Assembly (NCBI GenBank): GCA_021292165.1
Contig: CM037879.1
Span: 289,700,272 to 289,764,271, forward strand
Direction of reading: 5' to 3'
Source: Shinisaurus crocodilurus
Taxonomy: Eukaryota; Chordata; Lepidosauria; Squamata; Shinisauridae
DNA length: 64,000 nucleotides
The notes under the pieces were generated by a model, which did no database searches, was not told the DNA's origin, and saw only the letters and a program-made list of their open reading frames with translations. The translations under genes were made by a program, and so were the position numbers. Of the stretch, positions 55,390-64,000 are shown piece after piece. Position 1 is the stretch's first letter; every line of letters starts with the position of its first letter.

Positions 55390-56240
55390 GATCTGCTCTT
55401 TGCTTCGGCAGTTCCCTGATCACACAACTCACAGCCTTGCCGCTCTCCGATGCAGTGAAGAAATGCTTCTCTTTCCTTTTTGTGAGTTGCCAAAAAGTAG
55501 GGGTGTCTCCTTTGGCACATGGCCTAGAAATGATCTGGTCCTTGGGGAAAGAACGGGCAACACCCAGGCTGAGCTTCTGTTAGAGCAAACTGAATCATGC
55601 AGATAGACATGAGAACGCCGTCCACACCCTTTTCGTTATATAACCTGCCATTCCCCCCGTTTGGGCAACACTTGAAAGAGGAAAGTGCAGTGAATTTGGA
55701 TTCTGGATTTCACATCCTGCGTTCGAAGGGTGCAGGGAGAGGAATCATGAAATTAAAAACAGGTTTACAGAGGAAGGTGAGGCGTCTGTCTGGCACCGCA
55801 GCATATCTCCATGCGTGGCCAAAAGCAGTTTGTGGACCCTTGGACCAAACCTGCACTGCCAGCTTACCTCAGTTTTATACCAGTTTTAATGGCCCTGGCT
55901 CCCTCCTTCCCAGGGGCGTTACTAGGGCACTTCAGAGATGTGGGGCCCAGGCCAAGGCCCACAGGACACAAATCTGCATAAAGATTGCATATGTTGATTT
56001 GTATATCTATATATGCAAATGTAGCAATATTTACTAGGATTTATTTAAATTCCACAGGAGACAAAGCCAGCCCATTGATTTCTTATCCAGATCATCTCAA
56101 ATAAAAGAAATTCTCCAGTCAATTTGCACCCTGCCTCAGATGGTCCCAAGCCAAAGGAAAAGGGCTCAGGGAAATATATCCCGGGCTGGGCCCTGCATGG
56201 ACCCGGGTCTAGGAACACCCCCTGCTCTTCCCCTCCAAAA
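55390..56240. other. Upstream region of the calmodulin-like gene, otherwise unassigned
   Basis: Apart from the TATA-like site no gene or repeat was recognised. Confidence 0.35.
55635..55644 (-). promoter_or_regulatory. Possible TATA box of the calmodulin-like gene
   Basis: 'gttatataac' (self-complementary) lies about 245 bases upstream of the ATG on the minus strand. Plausible if the 5' UTR is about 215 bases; no transcript evidence. Confidence 0.3.
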
Positions 56241-56402
56241 GAGCCTGTGGCTCACGCTGGCTCAGCTTGTCTGAGCGTGGAAAGCTAAGCAGGGCCAGGC
56301 CTGGCTATGACTTGGATGGGAGACCCCTCCTCTAGTTTCCTGCATTGAGCAGGGACTCGATGGCCTTGTAGGCCCCTTCCAACTCTGTGATCTATGAATC
56401 TA
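56241..56402 (+). mobile_element. 5S rRNA-derived SINE with CR1 tail
   Basis: Plus-strand copy with a small deletion in the tail ('gagcagggactcgatggcct'). Confidence 0.85.
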
Positions 56403-56603
56403 AGCCCGGGGAACTGAGGCTGGCTGAGAGCGCTGGGAATTCTCAGCCAGAGAGGCTGAGATTCCATCAGAGGCAGGAGGTAATTACTGTCAAACTGATT
56501 GAAATCTGTAGAGATGCCCGCAGCATGCGAAGGAAAGACCTTGTTCATAAGCGGAGGATGGCGATTGTCCTTGTGCCTCTGAGAGACCCACAAGCAGGAC
56601 ATG

Positions 56604-56851
56604 GAGAGCCAGTGTGGCGTAGTGGTTAGAGTGCTGGACTGGGATTCGGGAGATCCGGGTTCTAGTCCCCGCTCGGTCATGAAACTCACTGGGTGACTTT
56701 GGGCCAGTCCCTGACTCTCAGCCTAACCTACCTCACAGGGTTGTTGTGAAGATAACATGGAGAGGAGGAGGAGGAGGACTATGTAAGCTGCCTTGGGTTC
56801 CTTGCAGGAAAAAAGGCGGGGTATAAATATAATAAATAAATTAAATAAATA
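56604..56851 (+). mobile_element. Sauria-type SINE
   Basis: Full-length copy, 'gagccagtgtggcgtagtgg' to the TAAA-rich tail. Close to the family consensus. Confidence 0.9.
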
Positions 56852-56979
56852 AAACCTTTTGGGCACTTCCACACGGAGGCCTCCTGGCCCTAACGATCAA
56901 AAGGCATCCTATCTTTTCTTACTGAAAAGATTTTCTGCGCTAAGAAAACAAGATGTACGAAGTGGTGGGAAAACACGGG

Positions 56980-57610
56980 AGGGTTTATTTATTTATTTAA
57001 TACATTTTTATACCGCCCAATAGCCAAAGTTCTCTGGGCGGTTTACAACAGTTAAAACCATAAAATACAATATAATCTACTATATAAATGTGAAACCACA
57101 GATTAAAACAAAGCTTGCAGCAGTTCAAATTTCAGTAACAGAGTTAAAAACTACAAGATAACAATGATTAAGATGATTTAAATGATTAAAATGCCTAGGA
57201 GAATAAAAAGGTCTTCACCTGGCACCGGAAAGAGTACAATGTGGGCGCCAGGCGAGCCTCTTTGGGGAGCTCATTCCGCAACCGGAATGAGAGCCAGTGT
57301 GGCGTAGTGGTGAGAGTGTTGGACTGGGACTCGGGAGATCCGGGTTCTAGTCCCCGCTCGGCCATGAAGCTCCCTGGGTGACTTTGGGCCAGTCACTGAC
57401 TCTCAGCCTGACCTACCTCACAGGGTTGTTGTGAGGATAAAATGGAGAGGAGGAGGATTATGTAAGCCGCCTTGGGTTCCTTGAAGGAAAAAAGGCGGGG
57501 TATAAATATAATAAATAAACAAACCGGGGTGCCACAGCAGAAAAGGCCCTCCTCCTGGTAGCCACCTGCCTCACTTCCTTTGGCAGGGTTGCGAGTGGAA
57601 GCCGGTGATG
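56980..57610 (-). mobile_element. L2-like LINE 3' end, split by a SINE
   Basis: Pieces 56980-57288 and 57522-57610. The minus-strand 3' UTR has 'ataccgcccaatagcc' and 'ctgggcggtttacaac', then 'aggtcttcacctggc' and 'cattccgcaaccgg'. It resumes after the SINE with 'aaccggggtgccacagcaga', so AACCGG is shared at the junction. Confidence 0.8.
57289..57521 (+). mobile_element. Sauria-type SINE nested in L2
   Basis: Full-length copy near consensus, ending 'aataaataaac'. The nesting dates it after the L2 insertion. Confidence 0.9.
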
Positions 57611-57949
57611 TCAAGAACCCCCAGTAAAATCCTGTGAGTGAGGTGGGACAATGGCACAGTGAAAGCCCCACCTGAAAGCAAGCGCCTTTCTTCTGCTGTT
57701 GCTGCCCCTGAACAGGGAGGTTCCACTGAGCCATTGTAGCTCATAGCCGTCGAGCACACAGTCCTCCACAAATCGATCAGCTCCTGCAGCGGGCAATTCC
57801 ATGAACGAACTGTATGAAGAATCGCTTCCAGAGATTCATCTTTTCTTTTCTGTTTCGTCGAGCAAGCTAGTCGCCCAAGAGAACGAAGGGGTTGGTTCTT
57901 AAAATGAGAGTCGGTACACAGTCGTGTGGGCACTGTAGATATTTAATCG

Positions 57950-58070
57950 AGCGACTGCTTTGATTGTATTGTTTTTTATGTGGATTTGTAAGCTCTCCCC
58001 GGGAGCCTTTTCGGCTGAAGAGCAAGGTAAAATGATTTCAAATAAATGAATAAATAAATAAATAATAAAT
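57950..58070 (+). mobile_element. L2-like 3' tail
   Basis: Short end with 'gtaagctctccccgggagcc' and an AAATAAATGAATAAAT tail. Confidence 0.55.
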
Positions 58071-58097
58071 ATCCCCGGAGGGGCCCCAAAGTTCATA

Positions 58098-58437
58098 AGA
58101 GACAGTATGGTGTAGTGGTTAGACTTAGAGCAGCCTTCCCCAGTCTAGTGCCTTCCAGGTGTGTTGGACTGCAACCCCCGTCATTCCTAGCATGGCTGGC
58201 TGGGGAGGATGGGAGTTGTCATCCGACACATCTGGGGGGGGCCAGGTTGAGCAAGGCTGACAGCGTCACGACTAAGAGAGGAGACTCAGGTTTAAACTGG
58301 GTGACTTTGTGCTAGTCGCAGTCTCTCAGCCAAACCTACCTCACAGGGTTGTTGTGAGGATAAAATGGGGGGGGGGACCATGTGTGCTACTTTGAGCTCC
58401 TTGCAGGAAAGGTGAGAAAGAAATGTAGTAAATAAAT
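58098..58437 (+). mobile_element. Sauria-type SINE split by a palindromic MITE
   Basis: Head 'gagacagtatggtgtagtgg' up to about 58129, then a CAGCCTTCCCC-family MITE (58130-58260), then the body ('actgggtgactttgtgctag') and a decayed tail. Confidence 0.75.
58130..58260. mobile_element. Palindromic MITE, CAGCCTTCCCC family, nested in SINE
   Basis: Left 'cagccttccccagtctagtg', right 'ccaggttgagcaaggctg'. It interrupts a SINE head; no clean target duplication. Confidence 0.7.
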
Positions 58438-58529
58438 GAATGTGTCTGCAGCGGCAGTGCTGTGCCTAGCGAGGGTTTATCCTTAACAAATGTAGCACAT
58501 CTTCAAAAAGGCTTTAATAGATGCGATTT

Positions 58530-58645
58530 AGTGAGGTGCCGTGCAATCTTATACATGCCTACTCAGAAGTAAGCCCCACTGAGTTTAATGGGACTTACTC
58601 CTAGGGAAGTGGAACTAGGATTGCATTGTTATGTAGCAAAAAAAA
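58530..58645. mobile_element. MITE-like repeat, 'gtgcaatcttatacatg' type
   Basis: Ends 'gtgcaatcttatacatgcct' and 'aactaggattgcat' are inverted relatives, with 'taagccccactgag' and 'atgggacttactcctaggga' inside. A common reptile short repeat. Confidence 0.5.
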
Positions 58646-58885
58646 GAAAATCCACACCCAATAATAATTTTCTTTTAATTTTAATAATTTCCTTTCTACC
58701 TTGAGCCCTTGTTGATGGGTCAGCTTATAAATCTACACAAGTGAAATGAACAAAGTAGACTGAGCGACTGTTCTTTGAACCATCCAGTGTCCACCCACCT
58801 CTTCCTTCTTCTGCTCCCGTCAGGCTGCCTAGAAAAGGGGGAGTATTTTCTACAGAAATGCTCAGTGTTGTGCCACAGCTCTCTG

Positions 58886-59042
58886 TGTTTACTTGTGGCT
58901 TGTTCATGGAAAGCTAAGCAGGGTCAGGCCTGGTGATGACTTGGACGGGAGACCCCTTCCTCTAGTTTCCTGCATTGAGCAGGGGGTTGGACTCGATGGC
59001 CTTGCAGGCTCCTTCCAACTCTATGATCTATGAAATCTATAT
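58886..59042 (+). mobile_element. 5S rRNA-derived SINE, 5'-shortened
   Basis: Enters at 'gtggcttgttcatggaaagc' and keeps box A, box C and the CR1 tail. Confidence 0.8.
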
Positions 59043-59589
59043 GAAATTCCCTGCTGTCCCTCGGGGGGGGGGGGGTTCCTCCTGATGTGTTCTGTGGTCT
59101 GTCTCCATCATCATCTGTCCTCAGCTATTTTAGCAAGGAACCCAAAGCATTACGAAGAATTCTGAGTCATAAGGGACTACTGCCAGGGGAAGGAACACAT
59201 CACACTCAGGACAACTCCGGGATCATTTTTCACATGCGTCATGGACGGATTGGGCGGTCAGCATTGCCGAGTCTCTCTTGAACTCAAGACATTGAGACTC
59301 AGGGTATGGAGCCTGGGAGCGAAAGGGTGGTGCCTCAGAGTCCAGGAGGCGGAGCCTGGTGGTGGCAAGCGTGGTGACCCTGGTGCTGTGGGGTCAAAGC
59401 TGGACCACGAGCAACAGACCGATGTGAGGCAGGAGTTGGGAATTAGGGGACACAGGACAAGCCAGTGGGCAGGACCAAAAAGTAAGGACCTAAGTACAGC
59501 TGATGCTAAATATGCTGCTGCCAATCACATCCGTGGTTTTTTTTTTTTAATTTAACAGTAAACAAAAACATGGCTGCCTATTCACTATT
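59043..59589. other. Unassigned sequence
   Basis: No gene recognised. Confidence 0.35.
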
Positions 59590-60045
59590 GGGCCAGGTTT
59601 CAGGTTTTGGAACTAGTGTATAAAGCCTTAATCAACTTGGGACCAGGATACCCGAGAGAGAGCGCCTTCTGAACCTGCCCGGTCACTGAGGTCATCGAGT
59701 GGCATGCCCCCGGTGGTTCCACATGGACCTACGACCCAATTGGAGTCCACCCCCCGGAAGAGCCTTCAATGTGGTGGCTCCCTTTCTGTGGAACTCCCTG
59801 CCTCTGGAGGTCAGGCAGGCACCAACGCTGTGCTGTTTCTGGCGCCTCCTGAAAAATCTCTTTATTTCACGAAGCCTCCCTTGGTTGACCAGCCACGGTT
59901 TTGTGTGTGTGTGTGTTTTACTGATTTCCTGTTTTAATACAGTGTTTTATTCCTTTTACCTTTTTTATCTTTTTATTGCTCACCACTCCATAATCTATTT
60001 AGATGTGGAGCGGTATATGAACGTTGTAAAGAAAGAAAGAAATAA
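59590..60045 (+). mobile_element. L2-like LINE 3' end
   Basis: 'aaagccttaatcaacttggg', 'ctgtggaactccctgcctct' and 'tatatgaacgttgtaaagaa' mark the usual end of an L2-like element. 5'-truncated; the frame at 59699-60265 is not a gene. Confidence 0.65.
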
Positions 60046-61519
60046 AACATGGGGTGGGTTATTGGGACCGGAGCACGAGGGGAAGGGGGGTTTTATCTGG
60101 GAGCCGCCCTCCCCCAGCCGCAATAGGAAAAGCGATCCTGTCAAGTCAGTGAGACTTGGGGAAAACTGTAATAAAACTGGAATTAATCCATTTATGAAAA
60201 CTGCATACTTGTCGATTCTTGGAAAAATTAACACCCATGTGTATATACCTGCCAACTCAGAGTGACATTTCATGCGTTTGATGAAGTGTGGGCTCTCTGG
60301 TTCACAGAAGCGAGTGCCATTATACTTTCTGGTAAACTTTAAGGTGCCACAAGACTCTTTGTTGTTTTGACAAAAGGATGTGATCCATGTATCCCTGAGG
60401 CACGCCAATAAGAATTTGGTGGGGGCGATGCAAGGTCCACGACTGAGGGGCCCTTCGACGAAGTACCCCTTCATGGACCCCTGTGTTGCTGACCGCAAGC
60501 TTACCCGGTGGCAGGAATGAGCAGCTACGAGCGGCCATTTTAAATTTCCCACAATGCACCAGAGGACCGGGGGATGCCATTTTAGATTTCCCACAATGCC
60601 CTGGATCAACAGGCACCCTGGGGAATTGTGGGGAAATTTTTTAATGGCGGCTTCCAGACTCTGCTGGTTGGCATGGAGGTGCTAAGGCAGGCATCCGAAG
60701 TGGAGGGCCCTGCTGGGATGCTGATACCAGGCCTCAAGTGAGGGAAATTAGCATTCCTCCCTCAATTTTTTCCTGCAAACGCAGCTGCAGTGGCTGAATT
60801 CTAGATGGGTCCCATCACAATGTGGGAACGTACCCCAAACAAGTCTTCTTGCACCAACTTACAAACGGACACAGTCTGCCGGGAAGTTCTACCGTGCAAC
60901 CTCTATTGAAACGAATGCTGGATTGTGCCCAAACAAAGAAGATGGAACTGCCTCCTAGACTGCCAGCTTCCCAAACAAAAGGCACCAGGACAGAAGAGGA
61001 GTTATTAATTTATTTTTCCCTAAGGCCTGAAACAGCATCACCCAAAACCAATGTAAGTGGCTACTGATGATATTTCTGCCGGGCGTGTCCCCGACTGCAT
61101 GGGGAATGTCCCTTTACAAGCTCGTCCAGTTCTCCTGTTGCAATTCAGCTTCTTTGACTGGGGGAATCTCTGAATATCTTGCGATGGGGGTGCGGTGGGA
61201 GAGAGCTTGTCTTTGATTGATCGAGGCAAATCGCAGTGGGTGCCAAAGCCCTTCAGATTCCAATCAGCAGTTAAGGGATGGTGAGCCGTCGAGCCTGAGC
61301 TGAACCCGAATTCTCAGCTGTGCTGCAAAAAAAAAAAAAAAATACAAACACACAAGACGCATTATAAAATAGGCACGGTGAGAAACATTTATTCACCCAG
61401 TTCCTATTTTTTATAGCGTAAAATAAAGAGCTATCGAGGTTTTCACACTGCAGCCAGTCACAGAGCTGGAAGAAAACCACAGACACCTAACTGCAACCCA
61501 CCTGAGGCACCAGTACATT
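60046..61519. other. Unassigned; repeated 'cattttaaatttcccacaatgc' type motif
   Basis: No gene recognised. At 60533-60645 the block 'tttcccacaatgc' with 'gccatttta' occurs twice directly, with an inverted relative 'gaattgtggggaaa' after it, as in a small foldback repeat. Confidence 0.4.
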
Positions 61520-61684
61520 CAGGGCTGGTGCAAGGCAGTTTGGTGCCCTAGGCAAGATCAGATATTTAGCGCCCCCCTCTTCCCACTTGAGCCCTCCCTC
61601 CCTCCAGCCCTATGCTCCTGGTGCCCCCTTTAGCCCGGCGCCCTAGGCAGCCGCCTAGTTGGCCTAATGGTAGCACCGGCCCTG
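61520..61684. mobile_element. hAT-like element, CAGGGCCGG family, 165-bp copy
   Basis: Perfect target duplication AGTACATT (61512-61519 and 61685-61692). Ends 'cagggctggtgcaagg' and 'gtagcaccggccctg'. The shortest of three copies. Confidence 0.9.
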
Positions 61685-61838
61685 AGTACATTTAGGAGTG
61701 CCCACACATCAGCGTGTGATCCCTGAACGGTGTCCCGAGATCTCTTGCAATGTTGCTCCACTCTGAGATCAGTCTCAGACAGCCTCCAGATCAATCTGTG
61801 TGGGTTTTTTCAGGCACAGGAAAGCCCAGCCATGAGAA

Positions 61839-61869
<31 letters not shown>

Positions 61870-62320
61870 TTTTCCCTTGGCCTGGGAGAATCTGCTGCAG
61901 GCCTGTACTAAAAACCCCGGGCTAGGGAGCTGCAAAGAACCCTCTTAACAAAACCTATTAAGTTTAACCAACCCCTGTGCAGAGCCTGAATTACATAGTT
62001 AAAGGTCCAACGGACAACACGGTAGGGTTGTTGTAAAGATGGTGGAGATAGTGTATGGAAAGCGTTTCAAACACTCGGAAAAAGCACGGTATTAAAAGGG
62101 TCACGATTGCTTATGGCAGTGGTGGTGGTAGCGGGCGCAAACCAAGGGCTTCCTCCAACACCCACGCATTGCCTTAAAGCAGCTGCTGCGCTCCAGTTTT
62201 GTTTGGTGGAGCGGTGCCGGCAGAGAGAGCGTGGGCACTTAACCCTTTCCCCTACGCCCATTTGCCTAATGGACACGCACACACAACGTTGTGATTTGCC
62301 CCGCAGCAGAAAAAAAATAT
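61685..62320. other. Unassigned; (AC)n at 61839-61866
   Basis: No gene recognised. Confidence 0.35.
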
Positions 62321-62384
62321 AGTAAAACCACCACTAAAACGGTATTTCTGTATATTGAAATTCTATGTGGTATTTTCTTATCTG

Positions 62385-62452
62385 TATTTTGTGGTTATGA
62401 ATGGTTGTGAACCGCCCAGAGAGCTTTGACTATTGGGTGGTATAGAAATGAA

Positions 62453-62496
<44 letters not shown>

Positions 62497-62513
62497 CAAC
62501 AACAACAACAACA
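62385..62513 (+). mobile_element. L2-like 3' tail with (AAT)n(AAC)n
   Basis: 'gttgtgaaccgcccagagag' and 'attgggtggtatagaaatga' precede an AAT array (62455-62492) and an AAC array (62493-62513). Confidence 0.7.
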
Positions 62514-62827
62514 AACAAAGGGAAACATCAGCCCACCCGCCTGCACACAACTGATAACGATTCACAGTTTTAAAAAATATGCACGTTATATGCAAAGATA
62601 CATTTAACACTACTTCTGGTTGGACCTCCTCAGTATGTCATCTCACAGGATGGGACCCACAGAACAGGTCGAAGATGATGGCACGCAGTCCAAAGCCACA
62701 CTTGTCCTGGGGCTTCCCATTCTCCTGTATGAGGGGAAGTGTTCCAAGAACACTCAGGGGTTGCCCTATGCACACTCAGAGCATCAGGGCCGTAGCTGGA
62801 CTCAGGAACTTTGGGGCCCCTCCGGGG

Positions 62828-63050
62828 ATTTATTTATACCCCGCCTTTTTTCCTGCAAGGAACCCAAGGTGGCTTACATAATCCTCCTCCTCTCCATTTT
62901 ATCCTCACAACAACCCTGTGAGGTAGGTTAGGCTGAGAGTCAGTGGCTGGCCCAAAGTCACCCAGTGAGTTTCATGGCCGAGCGGGGGACTAGAACCCGG
63001 ATCTCCCGCGTCCCAGTCCAACACCCTAACCACTACGCCACACTGGCTCT
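62828..63050 (-). mobile_element. Sauria-type SINE
   Basis: Antisense copy from 'tttatttataccccgcc' to the head 'actacgccacactggctct'. It lies 370 bases downstream of the small calmodulin-like gene's stop. Confidence 0.85.
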
Positions 63051-63418
63051 ATTAATAACCTATATTCTGTGACCTCCCACATATCTGAAAAAGAAAGGTT
63101 GTTTGGCAACAGAGAACAGAAGAAATAACGAAGGAAGGAAGATAGATAGACAAACAAAGTGGAAGCACATTTCTGATAAAGCCTTGTTTAAGTTCACCTC
63201 TTGATCCCAAACTGCAAGGAATTCTAGATACAAGCACCTGCCCGTTCTCATATTCCCCTTGCTTCTCCCATTCCCCCTTTGTTCTCTCCTCCTTGTCAAA
63301 CTCTGAACTGGAAGCTCCTCGGGGGCAGGGACCTGTCCTGTCCTGTCACCAGGTGCTGTATAAATAACAAAAGAAGAATCTTAATCTGTACCTAGGGAGA
63401 GGAATGCCTCAAGGATCT
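63051..63418. other. Downstream region of the small calmodulin-like gene
   Basis: No gene or repeat recognised. No AATAAA on the minus strand was found close to the stop, so the 3' end of a transcript cannot be placed. Confidence 0.35.
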
Positions 63419-63670
63419 CTATTTCTCCTCCAGCATTTTCACAAACTCTTCGTAGCTAATTTTCCCGTCTCCGTCCGCGTCGGCCTGCTTGATCATCTGG
63501 TCCACCTTCTCGTCCGTGAACGACTCCCTCAGGTCGATCAGGACATGCTCAAGGGAGCGCATGGCCTTCGCCAGCTCCCTGGTGGTGACCACCCCGTCAC
63601 CGTCCGTGTCGAAATGCGAGAAGGTCTCTTTGAAGACGCCAAGTTCTGCTTCTGTGAATCGGTGAGCCAT
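63419..63670 (-). CDS. Small calmodulin-like protein with two EF-hands
   Basis: An uninterrupted 83-residue frame from ATG at 63668-63670 ('MAHRFTEAELGVFKETF') to TAG at 63419-63421. The start aligns with the calmodulin N-terminus; an upstream in-frame ATG at 63709 would add 13 glycine-rich residues and is less likely. Loop 1 is DTDGDGVVTTRE, matching calmodulin EF-hand 1. The second loop, DADGDGKISYEE, with 'FTDEKVDQMIKQ' before it and 'FVKMLEEK' at the end, matches EF-hand 4. Calmodulin's EF-hands 2 and 3 (about 66 residues) are missing, with the join inside 'KAMRSLEHVLIDL'. Ligand positions are intact and third positions are G/C-rich, so the protein may be functional. It shares strand and intronless form with the gene at 54941. 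It could instead be a decaying paralogue that happens to stay in frame. Confidence 0.7.
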   Translation of the reverse strand: MAHRFTEAELGVFKETFSHFDTDGDGVVTTRELAKAMRSLEHVLIDLRESFTDEKVDQMIKQADADGDGKISYEEFVKMLEEK

Positions 63671-64000
63671 GTTTTGCCCTCCTCCTCCTCTCATGCCCAA
63701 CACAGCCACTCTCTTCCCAGGAGTTCCACATGAACATTATCCCAGCTGAAAACAGGAAAATCTAGTGTCTGCGGATGAAGGGGCAGTCAGCTGCAAAATG
63801 CAATCCACACCCTCCTTGTGGCTTCAGGCCTGGATTTGGATCCTACTCCTTTGTGAAGAAACCGGTCGGAGGGGCAATGTAGGCCAGGCTCTTGTAGGGT
63901 TGCTAGGATTAGGGGGTGCCCCGCCCCATAATCAAGCTTCCACCATCTCTCTGCAACCTCAGGGATGGATGGCAGGTGAAGACGGCATATGTCGCAACTT
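63671..64000. other. Upstream region of the small calmodulin-like gene
   Basis: No recognisable TATA box or repeat; no gene seen to the window end. Confidence 0.3.

Noticed and set aside
55387..55432. An upstream start at 55432 for the calmodulin-like gene
   Set aside because: It is in the shifted frame and gives residues unlike any calmodulin N-terminus. The ATG at 55387-55389 gives the family-typical N-terminus and the expected length less one base.
56604..56851. A tRNA gene at the SINE head
   Set aside because: A and B boxes are present, but there is no cloverleaf-complete tRNA and the sequence continues into a BovB-type tail as in the other copies.
59699..60265. A 188-residue frame on the plus strand
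   Set aside because: It overlaps an L2-like LINE 3' end and its UTR; no domain recognised.

Overview
The window reads as nuclear DNA of a squamate reptile (lizard or snake). The grounds are many tRNA-headed SINEs with a BovB-type tail (Sauria SINEs), CR1 ends with the (ATTCTATG)n tail, L2- and L1-like 3' ends, a zinc-finger LINE, and several families of short palindromic DNA transposons. It is gene-poor and built mainly of layered interspersed repeats. Nearly all long open frames here are repeat fragments or low-complexity DNA. No prokaryotic, organellar, CRISPR, tRNA or rRNA gene was seen; the only 5S-like sequence is SINE-borne.

Two host-type loci were recognised, both intronless calmodulin-like genes on the minus strand about 8 kb apart. 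The first (54941-55389) is calmodulin-sized with four good EF-hand loops but lacks one base just before loop 1. The second (63419-63670) is an uninterrupted small protein with only a first-type and a fourth-type EF-hand. Two intronless calmodulin-like genes side by side recall the mammalian CALML3/CALML5 pair, which is an inference from layout only.

Layout. 1-7320: L2 ends, a CR1 split by a GACTCG-rich hAT-like transposon, a second copy of that transposon at 6578-7179, and 5S-derived and Sauria SINEs. 7320-16280: palindromic MITEs including an arm-multiplied cluster at 8917-9257, and LINE 3' fragments. 16285-19690: a tandem segmental duplication, one copy split by a palindromic element. 20400-33000: SINEs, MITEs, a possible LTR and mariner-type MITEs. 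33035-36436: a three-level nest (zinc-finger LINE inside a Sauria SINE inside a CR1). 36490-48300: L1 and L2 pieces, a second LINE nested in L1, TTAA-flanked and hAT-like palindromes. 48300-64000: SINEs, MITEs and the two calmodulin-like loci.

The most notable material is the set of short transposons whose ends can be fixed to the base by target-site duplications. One 135-bp palindromic family has seven insertions with readable 8-bp duplications. Its arms carry a sequence close to the ZNF143/THAP11 promoter motif, and some copies have multiplied their arms internally. All repeat-family names are from recognition by eye; percent identities and database matches were not computed.
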